The position numbers and the translations under genes are program-made. Positions 1 to 6,843 of a stretch of 14,786 bases of DNA are shown in pieces. The notes beneath the pieces are model-generated. The model saw only the letters and a list, made by a program, of their open reading frames with translations, had not been told where the DNA came from and made no database searches. The stretch spans positions 1 through 14,786 of the forward strand of contig JBOGWU010000070.1 of NCBI GenBank assembly GCA_050693935.1. The letters run 5' to 3'. How positions within the stretch are numbered: position 1 is the first letter of the stretch; each line of letters opens with the position of its first letter. The stretch is from WHSV01 sp050693935 (GTDB lineage Bacteria > Actinomycetota > CADDZG01 > WHSQ01).

Positions 1-119
1 AGCTCGCGGACCTGCCGGTCGCTGCGGGCGAGCTCGCTCAACAGTTGCCACCGCAGCGGATGTCCGGCGAGCCGCAGGAAGCTCGGCGGCGACGTCTTGG
101 TGCGAAGCTCCACGTTCAT
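1..119 (-). CDS. ArsR-family HTH repressor, N-terminal fragment (runs off left edge)
   Basis: Reading leftward from an ATG at 119, 39 codons are present before the window ends. The translation begins MNVELRTKTSPPSFLRLAGH and continues HPLRWQLLSELARSDRQVREL. An HPLRWxLLxEL stretch followed by a short turn is typical of the first helices of the ArsR/SmtB winged-helix domain. Members are small repressors that leave DNA when they bind metal, metalloid or another ligand. In Actinobacteria this N-terminal style also occurs in proteins that continue into a low-molecular-weight phosphatase/arsenate reductase domain, but that part lies outside the window, so the ligand cannot be inferred. An operator-like dyad and a candidate promoter lie just upstream (126-155). 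The predicted transcription start coincides with the ATG, so the mRNA may be leaderless. The gene is divergent from dinB. Confidence 0.72.
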   Translation of the reverse strand, partial: MNVELRTKTSPPSFLRLAGHPLRWQLLSELARSDRQVRE

Positions 120-125
120 GCTCCC

Positions 126-155
126 ACGATACATCAAATTGGCTTGATCCAACAA
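126..155 (-). promoter_or_regulatory. Candidate arsR-type promoter
   Basis: On the minus strand, TTGTTG (155-150) and TATCGT (131-126) are separated by 18 bp, a standard -35/-10 arrangement. The -10 ends 6 bp before the ATG at 119, which predicts transcription starting at or next to the start codon. The promoter is inferred from sequence only. Confidence 0.45.
133..148. promoter_or_regulatory. Putative ArsR operator (ATCAA-N6-TTGAT)
   Basis: A 5-5 inverted repeat, ATCAA (133-137) and TTGAT (144-148), flanks six bases. Imperfect dyads of the form (A)TCAA-N6-TTGA(T) are a common operator type for ArsR/SmtB repressors. The dyad fills the spacer of the candidate promoter, where a bound repressor would exclude RNA polymerase. 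A second inverted repeat, CAAATTGG (135-142) with CCAATTTG (157-164), overlaps it and extends towards dinB. Confidence 0.55.
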
Positions 156-224
156 CCCAATTTGGCCGATATCCGAACGAAGCGGCAAAGTGTGACCACG
201 CATTGCTTCCCTGCCCCCTGGATG

Positions 225-238
225 CGAACATATGTTCG
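225..238. promoter_or_regulatory. LexA-binding SOS box (CGAACATATGTTCG)
   Basis: This is a perfect 14-bp palindrome matching CGAAC-N4-GTTCG, the LexA operator used by Actinobacteria and Firmicutes. It covers the ATG at 232 and touches the in-frame GTG at 238 of dinB. A possible promoter is TTGCTT (203-208), 17 bp, GAACAT (226-231), which would start transcription near the GTG at 238, making the message leaderless and placing the LexA site over the -10. The box itself is directly visible; the promoter is a guess. Confidence 0.85.
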
Positions 239-1428
239 TGTCACGCGAGGCCGCGATCCTTCACGCCGACGTCGACTCCTTTTATGCGTCGGTCGAGCAA
301 CGAGACGATCCCTCTCTGCGCGGCCGTCCCGTCCTCGTCGGGCCCGGCATCGTGCTGGCCGCCAGCTACGAGGCCAAGGCGTTCGGCGTGCGCACCCCGA
401 TGCCCGTCGCCCGGGCCCGCCGGTTGTGCCCGGAGGCGGTCGTGGTCTCCGCCCGGATGTCGGCCTATTCCGAGGCCAGCAAGGCGTTGTTCGAGGTGTT
501 CGACGACACCACGGGGCTGGTCGAGGGGCTGTCGATCGACGAGGCGTTCCTGGATGTCGGGGGGCTGAGGCGGGTCTCCGGCACCCCCACCGAGATCGCC
601 GCGCGCCTGCGGCGCGCGGTCAGGGAGCGGGTCGGCCTTCCCATCTCGGTGGGGGTGGCGAGAACCAAGTTCCTCGCCAAGGTGGCCAGCGGAGTGGCCA
701 AGCCGGATGGTCTCCTGGTGGTGCCGCCCGGCGGTGAGCTCGATTTCCTCCATCCGCTTCCGGTCGAAGCGCTCTGGGGGGTGGGGGCGGTGACGGCGAA
801 GAAGCTCCGCGCCCGGGGAATAACGACCGTGAGTCAGGTCGCCACCCTGAGTGAGGGTGTCCTGGTCCAAATGCTCGGTCGTGGGTCGGGACGGCACATC
901 CATGCCCTCGCCCACAACCGTGATCCTCGGCCGGTCGAGGTCGGCCGCCGTCGCCGCTCGATGGGATCGCAGCGGGCGATTGGCCGTAGGCCCAAATCGG
1001 CCGCCTCCGTCGACGCGGTGCTCGTGGCGATCTGCGACCGCCTCGGCCGCCGGCTGCGAGCAGCCCGGCGGGTATGTCGCACGGTCGTCTTGCGATTGCG
1101 GTTCGATGACCTCTCGCGGGCAACGCGGTCACACACGCTGCCGCAGGCGACTGCGCAGACCCAGACGATCCTCGCCACGGCGAGGGGGCTGCTGGCGGCG
1201 GCCACGCCGATGATCGAAAGCCAGGGCATCACGCTCATCGGATTGACCCTTACGAACCTTGGCAGCGACGGCGCCATTCAGCTGGCGCTGCCGTTCGACC
1301 GTCGGTGGGTGCCCAGCCTCGACGCCGCACTCGACGACCTGAGCGAACGGTTCGGGTCGTCCACCGTCACCAGGGCGGTGCTCCTGGGACGCGATCAGGG
1401 CCCGAGCGTCCCCCTGCTGCCCGACTGA
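232..1428 (+). CDS. dinB: DNA polymerase IV (Y-family translesion polymerase)
   Basis: The product is a 398-residue Y-family polymerase that copies past damaged template bases. Visible landmarks, numbered from the ATG at 232, are HADVDSFYASVEQ (11-23), with the metal-binding Asp13 and a Tyr18 at the usual steric-gate position, and SIDEAFLDVGG (101-111), with the catalytic Asp103-Glu104 pair. A helix-hairpin-helix thumb region follows near 180-200 (LWGVGAVTAKKL). Near the end, QLALPF (350-355) resembles a beta-clamp binding motif, although it is followed by about 40 more residues. Length and domain order are normal. The start is uncertain: the ATG lies inside the LexA box and has no clear Shine-Dalgarno site. 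The in-frame GTG at 238 would give VSREAAILHADVD and fits a leaderless transcript. The gene is divergent from the ArsR-like gene and converges on the glycosidase-like gene with a 21-bp gap. Confidence 0.95.
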   Translation: MFVSREAAILHADVDSFYASVEQRDDPSLRGRPVLVGPGIVLAASYEAKAFGVRTPMPVARARRLCPEAVVVSARMSAYSEASKALFEVFDDTTGLVEGLSIDEAFLDVGGLRRVSGTPTEIAARLRRAVRERVGLPISVGVARTKFLAKVASGVAKPDGLLVVPPGGELDFLHPLPVEALWGVGAVTAKKLRARGITTVSQVATLSEGVLVQMLGRGSGRHIHALAHNRDPRPVEVGRRRRSMGSQRAIGRRPKSAASVDAVLVAICDRLGRRLRAARRVCRTVVLRLRFDDLSRATRSHTLPQATAQTQTILATARGLLAAATPMIESQGITLIGLTLTNLGSDGAIQLALPFDRRWVPSLDAALDDLSERFGSSTVTRAVLLGRDQGPSVPLLPD

Positions 1429-1449
1429 GCCCTCACGCGCAATTCACCA

Positions 1450-2568
1450 TTACTTCGTGGAGCCGGCCGACGAATCGGTCTCGGCCAACAGGGACCGGTT
1501 GCCGTCGGCGTCGACGGCCGCCACCGAGTAGATGTGCCCGTTGAGGACCGGCCAACGATTTCGCCACTCATGGGAGGTCGTCTTGGCCAGCAGCCTTCCG
1601 TCCTCATACACCTCGTAGAAGGCGACCCCCGCGTCGTCGAGGGAGGGTTCCCAGGCGAGTCGAACGTCCGGCGCGGACCACCAGCTCGTGAGGTTCCCCG
1701 GTCTCGTGGGTGCCGTGCCCGATGTCGTGAGGGCAAGGGGGTAAGGAAACACCCGATCGTTCTGCCGCTCGAGAACCGCCAGATGAGTGGGGCGCGAATC
1801 CAGCTCACCGTAGCCCCAGTGGTAGACGAGGTAGCCGGAAAGCCCGGAGCCCGCCCACCGGTCGAACTGCTCGGCGAGCTCGGCGGCAGTCGGTTGCCGA
1901 TACCACGCGCCGGGCTTGCCGAAGTCCTGCATCACGGCCCAGAAACGACTTACCCCGTCGGCTCTTGCCTCTCTGATCGCGGTGTTGATCATCCCGAAGC
2001 GGCAGCCCCTCTTCCACGAGCATGGGTAGACGACCAAGCCGAGAATGTCGACGGAGTCAACGAAGTACTGGTATGGAAAGTAAACGTTGCCGCTCTTGAT
2101 GGAGATGGAAATGTAGGTTGGCACCCCCGGATGGAGGTCGTGAATGAGCTCCGTTCTCGCAGCGAGTTGGTCGGGGGCCGACGGACAAAGGATCGCGTTG
2201 GGCTCGTCGGCGATCTGGTAGGCGACGACCGCGGGATTGTCAACGTTCTCGAGGACACGATCGCGGACCCAGGCGTCACTTCTCTGGAACGAGCAGGTCT
2301 TGTTGTTGTAGTCCCACAGCCACACCAAGCCCTTGAGCCCGCGCTCATCCAACGCAGAAATATCGTAATTCAGCGGGGAGACCGTCACGGTGTTGAAGCC
2401 GGTGGCCGCGATGTTGTCGGTGCCCGTGGCGCTGGTGTCGCGACCGAATACACCGCGCACGAACGTCGGGGGAGGATCGGTGGGAACTACTTGTGCGAAA
2501 GTCGGACCGATGGCGCTGGTGAGGACGATCGCGAGCGCTAGAGCGCTGAGGGCAAGCCCTTTCTTCAA
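1450..2568 (-). CDS. Secreted glycosidase-like (TIM-barrel type) protein with C-terminal fibronectin III domain
   Basis: The protein has 372 residues. The start is a TTG at 2568, fixed by a strong Shine-Dalgarno AAGGAGG five bases upstream. Residues 1-25 form a signal peptide (MKKG, a hydrophobic core, then PTFAQ with cleavage likely after Ala25). Residues about 35-275 look like a glycoside-hydrolase-type barrel: VAYQIADEPN (116-124) resembles the strand-4 acid/base motif of clan GH-A, with Glu122 as candidate. The position where a nucleophile Glu would be expected reads WAVMQDFG (210-217), so catalysis is uncertain. Residues about 288-360 form a fibronectin III-like domain (RLAWEPSLDDAGVAFYEVYEDG). 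A c-di-GMP-I riboswitch precedes the gene, so expression should respond to this second messenger. In a polysaccharide cluster the protein could bind or trim the exported polymer. I could not assign a specific GH family. Confidence 0.8.
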   Translation of the reverse strand: MKKGLALSALALAIVLTSAIGPTFAQVVPTDPPPTFVRGVFGRDTSATGTDNIAATGFNTVTVSPLNYDISALDERGLKGLVWLWDYNNKTCSFQRSDAWVRDRVLENVDNPAVVAYQIADEPNAILCPSAPDQLAARTELIHDLHPGVPTYISISIKSGNVYFPYQYFVDSVDILGLVVYPCSWKRGCRFGMINTAIREARADGVSRFWAVMQDFGKPGAWYRQPTAAELAEQFDRWAGSGLSGYLVYHWGYGELDSRPTHLAVLERQNDRVFPYPLALTTSGTAPTRPGNLTSWWSAPDVRLAWEPSLDDAGVAFYEVYEDGRLLAKTTSHEWRNRWPVLNGHIYSVAAVDADGNRSLLAETDSSAGSTK

Positions 2569-2573
2569 GGGAA

Positions 2574-2580
2574 CCTCCTT
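2574..2580 (-). promoter_or_regulatory. Shine-Dalgarno site deciding a TTG start
   Basis: AAGGAGG on the minus strand is spaced five bases (TTCCC) from the TTG at 2568-2566. It directly follows the riboswitch 3' end, and CCUCC inside the riboswitch (RNA 2608-2604) is complementary to its GGAGG. Confidence 0.85.
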
Positions 2581-2655
2581 GTTCGGCGGCTGGGCTGCCC
2601 CGCGGAGGGCCCCTGGCTTTGCGTCCCTGCGTTACCGCAGGTTTGCCTTTGTCGT
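2581..2655 (-). promoter_or_regulatory. Cyclic di-GMP-I (GEMM-I) riboswitch
   Basis: The minus-strand RNA carries the GEMM-I core: AAAGGCAAAC (2650-2641), a hairpin CCUGCG-GUAA-CGCAGG with a GNRA tetraloop (2641-2626), then GACGCAAAGCC (2625-2615). The GGC and GCC blocks close the helix around the tetraloop hairpin. The second half, after GCC, reads GGGGCC, CCUCC, GGGGCAGCC, CAGCC, GCCGAAC (2613-2581), matching the shorter second arm with its GG(U/C)AGCC and CCGA elements. The G before CAAAC is retained, which favours c-di-GMP over c-AMP-GMP. The element ends directly at the Shine-Dalgarno site of the glycosidase-like gene, which suggests control of translation. The outer helix boundary is approximate; GUUC near 2668 could pair with the terminal GAAC. 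Confidence 0.9.
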
Positions 2656-2770
2656 AAGGGTGAACTTCAGTTGTCGGCCGAGGGGCTCGCGTCCTTTAGG
2701 AATGAGCCTCGACAACGACCAGCCCGCCCCGACGGGTGTACGGGTCCGTCCGGCGGGGAACCTCTGCTGA

Positions 2771-4306
2771 ATGACTCGCTCTACGGCCGAATCTTCTGCC
2801 GAGTCGCGTGCCTTCGCCCTAATCGGCGCCGGCGCAGGGGCTCGACTCGCCGGCCTCGGCGCGGGCGCGCTGCTGGGAGTCGCCACCACCGCGCTGGCCG
2901 TGCGCCTGCTGGAGCCATCCCTCTACGGTTTCCTGGCGTTCTCGATCTCGGTGATGAGCACGATCGCGATGTTCTGTCGCCTGGGGCTGGAGCCGGGGCT
3001 GGCGCGCGAGGCGACGATGGGAAGGGACGGCGAGGGCCTGCTCCCACACGCCGCCGCGCACGGCGCCTTGTCGCTGGTGGCGTTGTCGACGGTGGCCGGC
3101 GGGATCGTCACGGCCGCGATCGTTCTGGCCGGCCCGGCCCCGGTGAGCCTGCCCACCCGTCTCGGCTTCGTGGGGATGCTTTGTCTGCTCCTCTACGCGT
3201 CGAATGCGGCCGCGGTCGCCGTCGCGATCGCCCGTGGGCTGGGACGAATGATGGTGATGGAGCTTCCCAATCTCGTGCTAACGACTGGCAAGTTCGTGGT
3301 GATCGCCGTGCTCTTCGCCGCGGGTACGGCGAGCATCGGCGCTATCGCGGTGGGCTATGCCGGCGCGGCGATCGTGACCGCGGCGCTCTCGATGTTCGTC
3401 GTCGACAGGATCACTTCGTCGAAGACCTCGTTGATTCCATCGCCGAGCGCTGCACTACTGGCGGGAAGGAGATACCTTCCGTTCGCCGTGGTGATCCTTG
3501 GGACGATCACGATCTCCCGGTTCGACGTCATGATTCTCGGTCTCACTGCTTCGAGCAGAACGGTGGGTATTTACGAGCCGACATTGAAGATCGTGGAGCA
3601 ACTCATGTTGTTGGTTCCCATGGTCGCAGTTGCTCCGTTTCTTCCCGCCGCGACCAGTCTATTCAAACGAGGCGACCACGTTGCCCTCAAGGAGCTGTTC
3701 GTGAGCACTTCCAAGCTCGTCTACATCGCTTCGTTTCCTGCCGTTGTGATGGTGGCGGCGTTCGAGGAATCTCTCTTCGGAGCGCTCTACGGTCGGGACT
3801 TCCCGCTCGAATCGGTGATCCCCTCCGTGCTGCTCGTGGGGTTCGTGGCCAATCTCGCCGCGGGCCTCAACAGCTCCGTGCTCGCGACGATCGGGGATCG
3901 AGGTTCTCTGTTCAAGGTCGGGGTAGGCACGTCGGCGGCGATGGCGATTCTCGCCTTGGTCCTGGTTCCCTGGCTGGGTGCGACGGGAGCCGCGCTGGCA
4001 ACGTCGGCGACCTACGTGTTCCTAAATCTCCTGACCGGGATGGCGGTGTTCGCCATGAGCGGGCTTCATCCCTTCAGGGGGGACATGATCGGGACGGTGC
4101 TGAGCTCGGCGCTTCCCCTGGGAGTGGCTTTGTGGCTTGGCAATGCGATGGAGAGCGGTCTCGTGGTGGCGGTGTGTTGGTCGTTACTACTCTGGGTCGC
4201 ATGGTGCACGCTGCTCCTCGGATTCCGGCTCGTGGCCATCTCGGAGGTACGGCGCCTGCTCCCTGGTGGCAACCGGCTCTCGAATAAGGAGGACCTCCCC
4301 GGATGA
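2771..4306 (+). CDS. Polysaccharide flippase (Wzx/MATE-like, MOP superfamily)
   Basis: The protein has 511 residues and is almost entirely hydrophobic, with about 12 to 14 predicted transmembrane segments. The first is near residues 15-40 and is followed by RLLEPSLYGFLAFSIS, the usual post-helix-1 motif of O-antigen/teichoic-acid flippases (xLxPxxYGxxA). The family moves undecaprenyl-diphosphate-linked oligosaccharide repeat units across the cytoplasmic membrane, or exports related lipid-linked glycans. The ATG at 2771 has only a weak upstream GGGGAA. It is divergent from the riboswitch-controlled gene, so the 200-bp gap must hold promoters for both directions, none of which I can place confidently. 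The last codons overlap the next gene's start (ATGA), so the two form one operon. The family call is strong, the exact substrate unknown. Confidence 0.88.
   Translation: MTRSTAESSAESRAFALIGAGAGARLAGLGAGALLGVATTALAVRLLEPSLYGFLAFSISVMSTIAMFCRLGLEPGLAREATMGRDGEGLLPHAAAHGALSLVALSTVAGGIVTAAIVLAGPAPVSLPTRLGFVGMLCLLLYASNAAAVAVAIARGLGRMMVMELPNLVLTTGKFVVIAVLFAAGTASIGAIAVGYAGAAIVTAALSMFVVDRITSSKTSLIPSPSAALLAGRRYLPFAVVILGTITISRFDVMILGLTASSRTVGIYEPTLKIVEQLMLLVPMVAVAPFLPAATSLFKRGDHVALKELFVSTSKLVYIASFPAVVMVAAFEESLFGALYGRDFPLESVIPSVLLVGFVANLAAGLNSSVLATIGDRGSLFKVGVGTSAAMAILALVLVPWLGATGAALATSATYVFLNLLTGMAVFAMSGLHPFRGDMIGTVLSSALPLGVALWLGNAMESGLVVAVCWSLLLWVAWCTLLLGFRLVAISEVRRLLPGGNRLSNKEDLPG
4288..4298 (+). promoter_or_regulatory. 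Self-complementary Shine-Dalgarno at a coupled gene junction
   Basis: GGAGG (4288-4292), A, CCTCC (4294-4298): the ribosome binding site for the GT2 gene at 4303 is followed immediately by its own complement. It lies inside the last codons of the flippase gene, so translation of that gene would keep it open. Confidence 0.6.
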
Positions 4307-5241
4307 CCCGCGACGTGGCCGCCATCATCCCGACTCACAACCGGCCCGGCCTCGCCCTGGGTGCCGTTCGAAGCGCACTGCGGCAAACCTATGAGGGGAT
4401 CGACGTTTGGGTGGTAGACGACGCATCCGATCCGCCCCTCCGTCTGCCGGAGCCCATCGCCTCCGACGAACGGGTCCATGTGATGCGCTGCTCGAAACCA
4501 GTGGGGACCGCCGGGGCTCGCAACCTCGCGGCAAGAGAGTCCGGAGCACAATTCCTCGCCTTCTTGGACGACGACGACGAGTGGTTCCCCTCGAAGATCA
4601 CGCGCCAGCTGGCCGTCCTCAGTGACGACCTCGCAGCGGTCGAGTGTGGATTCGACCTGCGCGAAGGCGACGAGTTGATCTTCCGCTACCTTCCCTCGCC
4701 CGAGCGGGACTTCTTTCGATTCCTGATGGTGCCTTGCATGCAGCCCTCGACGCTGATCCTGCGCTCGCACGTTTTCGACGAGTTGGGGGGCTTCTCCCAG
4801 GACCTCGTCCGCACGGAGGATTGGGATTTCTCGATCAGGCTCGCGGAGCGCTACAAGGTCGGTGTCGTCTCCGATTCTCTGGTGATGAGGCGAACGAATC
4901 CCGGACTGGACCGCGCCGCCGCGCTCACTGCTCACCGGGAGATGGTGAACCATCTCAGGCCGCGGGTGAACGCTCTCCCCGCGCGTGAACGAAAGGCGAC
5001 TCTCGCCTACCATCGCTTCGTCGAGGGCATCTTCCTCGCCGAGATGGGCAACTCCTCCGAGGCTCGCGGGGCGTTTTGGCAAGCGTTGCGGGCCGACGCC
5101 CGCGCCTACGCGCCCGCCGTTCACCTGATAAGGACGGTAGTTGGCGAACGTGCTTGGTCCTCGCTTCGAGGCCGCCTGCGGCGAATCGAAAGCGCAATTC
5201 AGCTTCGGCGGGGCCGGGACCCGCTGGTCCGAAGCTGGTAG
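4303..5241 (+). CDS. Glycosyltransferase family 2 (GT-A fold)
   Basis: The protein has 312 residues. The N-terminal GT-A nucleotide-sugar domain shows AAIIPTHNRPGLALGAVRSAL (6-26), VVDDAS (37-42), KPVGTAGARNLA (65-76) and FLDDDDEW (87-94), which supplies the DxD metal site. Further on are the acceptor-side motifs MQPSTLILR (146-154) and GGFSQDLVRTEDWDFSIRL (162-180), with the ED pair that normally holds the catalytic base. The C-terminal third (about 215-312) is helical, with a TPR-like stretch AEMGNSSEARGAFWQAL. There is no membrane segment, so the enzyme is cytoplasmic. The start overlaps the flippase stop codon (ATGA) and has GGAGG ten bases upstream, which implies translational coupling. 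It probably adds one sugar to the repeat unit. Donor and acceptor cannot be read from sequence. It converges on the next gene with a 30-bp gap. Confidence 0.92.
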   Translation: MTRDVAAIIPTHNRPGLALGAVRSALRQTYEGIDVWVVDDASDPPLRLPEPIASDERVHVMRCSKPVGTAGARNLAARESGAQFLAFLDDDDEWFPSKITRQLAVLSDDLAAVECGFDLREGDELIFRYLPSPERDFFRFLMVPCMQPSTLILRSHVFDELGGFSQDLVRTEDWDFSIRLAERYKVGVVSDSLVMRRTNPGLDRAAALTAHREMVNHLRPRVNALPARERKATLAYHRFVEGIFLAEMGNSSEARGAFWQALRADARAYAPAVHLIRTVVGERAWSSLRGRLRRIESAIQLRRGRDPLVRSW

Positions 5242-5271
5242 CCCTCCGCTCACGGTCCGCCTCGAGTCGGC

Positions 5272-6843
5272 CTAGGCGCAGAAGACCTCCATCGGCCGGC
5301 CCTTCATCTGAGTTGGCACCGGCACGCCGAGGCGCGCCAACATGGTGGGAGCGATGTCGAGAAGCGTTGCTTCGCACTCGGCCAGTTCGGTGGTATCGGA
5401 CGCGGCGATCGCGGGACCCGCGCCGACCATGAAGCCGCTGGGTCGGTGGTGACCGGTCCTCGGATCATCGCCCCCCACGTCGAACACCCCAAGGTCGGGG
5501 TGACGCAACCGGCCGATGGGGCGAGGGTGCCACTCGACGCAAATGTCTGGGAGGACGTCGCGCACCGGGCCCCCGATGATCTCGCAGGTGCGGGTAATGC
5601 GCGCGGCGGCGCGGGCGCCGGAGTCCGCGTACCGAAGCTCCTCGAGAAACGCCTGCAACTCGGTGCAAAGGCGCTCGTACTCGTCGCCCGGCTCGACTAT
5701 GCCCGAGGGTTCACGGTCGGCGAGGTTCAGCCGTATGAACGAGATGCCGTCGCAATTCAGTTCGAACGCGCGCGTCGCGCTCCAGTCGATGTCGTTGTAT
5801 GTAAACCCTCCGATGCCCCCCGGTCGGGGGACGAGCGCGCTCACCAGGGGCCTCAGCACAGGAGGTACGGCCAGGCGCCCCAGCCGGTACGCCTTGCGAA
5901 GCCACAGGGTCCGGCGATCGTCGGCGACTTCCGAACCGCCACGGACGAGCCACCCTCCCCGCTCGAGCGCCACCTCGAGGGCGTTGCCGGGGGCGGAATT
6001 CGGTCCCATCCCGTGCGGCGTCAGGATGAACACCGTGGTGTCGGGGCTCGCATCCCGAAGCAGTTCGGCGATCGCGCGGTCGATCGCTCGGTAGATGTCG
6101 AGGAGAGAGTGATCCAGGTCGCCGTTCAGAGTGGGATCGTATTGCGGGTGCGCAGGGTCCGTGAGATGCCACAACAGGTGACCCGCCGGGTGTGCGTCGT
6201 TGAAGGAGACGTGGAAGAAGTCGAACGGCCGGCGGTTCAGCAGCAACTTTGTGCCCTCCGTCTGTCCCTCGATGCCTCTCAGCAGCCGGTTGCGATAACG
6301 GCGAAGCTGCTGCGGCGATTGCGGCGTCTTCACGTGCGGGCGAGGGTCTCGCCGGCCCCCGGTCTTGCGCAACTGAGTTAGTACTCCGGGTGGATCTGAT
6401 CGAAACGAGCGGGACTTCATCGCTTCGGGATCCAACGTCCCCCACCCCACTACCTGCGTTCCATCGAACGCCGGAAGCAGGGGTGCCCCGTAGATGCTCG
6501 AGACCGTCGAGGGCATTCCGGCATCACTCAAGTAGCGCCAGAACGGTGGTCGCTTGAGGTCATCGGCGCGCATCTCGTCCAGCCGGTAGCTGCCGGGCAC
6601 GAGTTGGACATCGAGGATGGTCTGGTGCTCATGAGGTCGCGAGCCGGTCATCGTGGTGGCCCACGCCGCTCCCGGAAACACCCGCTCGGGTGGTTCCAGG
6701 CGAACGCTTTGCCCCCGTCTGAGTAGAGAAGCGATGGTCGGAAGCCAGCCCTCGTCGATGCCCCGCTGAACCAGCGTGATCTCGGCTGCGTCGAATCCGA
6801 TCAGGATCAGGGGGCCATGGGATTGGCCTGTGGAACCCCTCAC
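5272..6843 (-). CDS. Cytoplasmic alkaline-phosphatase-superfamily enzyme (phosphodiesterase/nucleotide-pyrophosphatase-like)
   Basis: The protein has 523 residues. The start is a GTG at 6843, directly abutting the stop of the upstream gene, with GAGG about 8 bases before it. AP-superfamily landmarks are LILIGFDAAE (12-21, Asp18 first metal ligand), AWATTMTGSRPHEHQ (60-74, replacing the usual PAWTSxxTGxxPGxHG), VSFNDAHPAGHLLWH (212-226, metal ligands Asp216 and probably His222), TPHGMGPN (275-282) and a late GHHRPSGFMVGAG. The family hydrolyses phosphate mono- or diesters, or sulfates, with two metal ions. Oddities: the usual SDHG ligand pair reads TPHG, losing the Asp, and the nucleophile Ser/Thr is not in its standard place. 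No signal peptide is visible. The gene pairs with a Gfo/Idh/MocA enzyme and probably modifies a sugar phosphate or nucleotide-linked intermediate, but the substrate is unknown. Confidence 0.8.
   Translation of the reverse strand: MRGSTGQSHGPLILIGFDAAEITLVQRGIDEGWLPTIASLLRRGQSVRLEPPERVFPGAAWATTMTGSRPHEHQTILDVQLVPGSYRLDEMRADDLKRPPFWRYLSDAGMPSTVSSIYGAPLLPAFDGTQVVGWGTLDPEAMKSRSFRSDPPGVLTQLRKTGGRRDPRPHVKTPQSPQQLRRYRNRLLRGIEGQTEGTKLLLNRRPFDFFHVSFNDAHPAGHLLWHLTDPAHPQYDPTLNGDLDHSLLDIYRAIDRAIAELLRDASPDTTVFILTPHGMGPNSAPGNALEVALERGGWLVRGGSEVADDRRTLWLRKAYRLGRLAVPPVLRPLVSALVPRPGGIGGFTYNDIDWSATRAFELNCDGISFIRLNLADREPSGIVEPGDEYERLCTELQAFLEELRYADSGARAAARITRTCEIIGGPVRDVLPDICVEWHPRPIGRLRHPDLGVFDVGGDDPRTGHHRPSGFMVGAGPAIAASDTTELAECEATLLDIAPTMLARLGVPVPTQMKGRPMEVFCA

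Noticed and set aside
1534..2541. Rightward frame (335 codons) opposite the glycosidase-like gene
   Set aside because: It has no signal, motif or ribosome binding site. The leftward frame has a signal peptide, strong Shine-Dalgarno and riboswitch.
2671..4287. Long rightward frame (538 codons) over the flippase gene
   Set aside because: It is an out-of-frame shadow of the flippase, extremely Arg/Gly-rich with no domain. The +2771 frame gives a proper membrane protein.
4066..5253. Long leftward open frame (395 codons) opposite the GT2 gene
   Set aside because: It is antisense to a clear glycosyltransferase, has low-complexity Arg/Gly/Pro-rich translation with no recognisable motif, and fits the third-position GC bias of the real gene.
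5242..5271. Possible terminator between the convergent GT2 and phosphatase-superfamily genes
   Set aside because: The 30-bp gap has no stable hairpin with a T-run, only the short palindrome GCCTAGGC at the stop codon.
5446..6381. Rightward frame (311 codons) opposite the phosphatase-superfamily gene
   Set aside because: It is antisense with no recognisable motif; the leftward frame has conserved metal-binding motifs.
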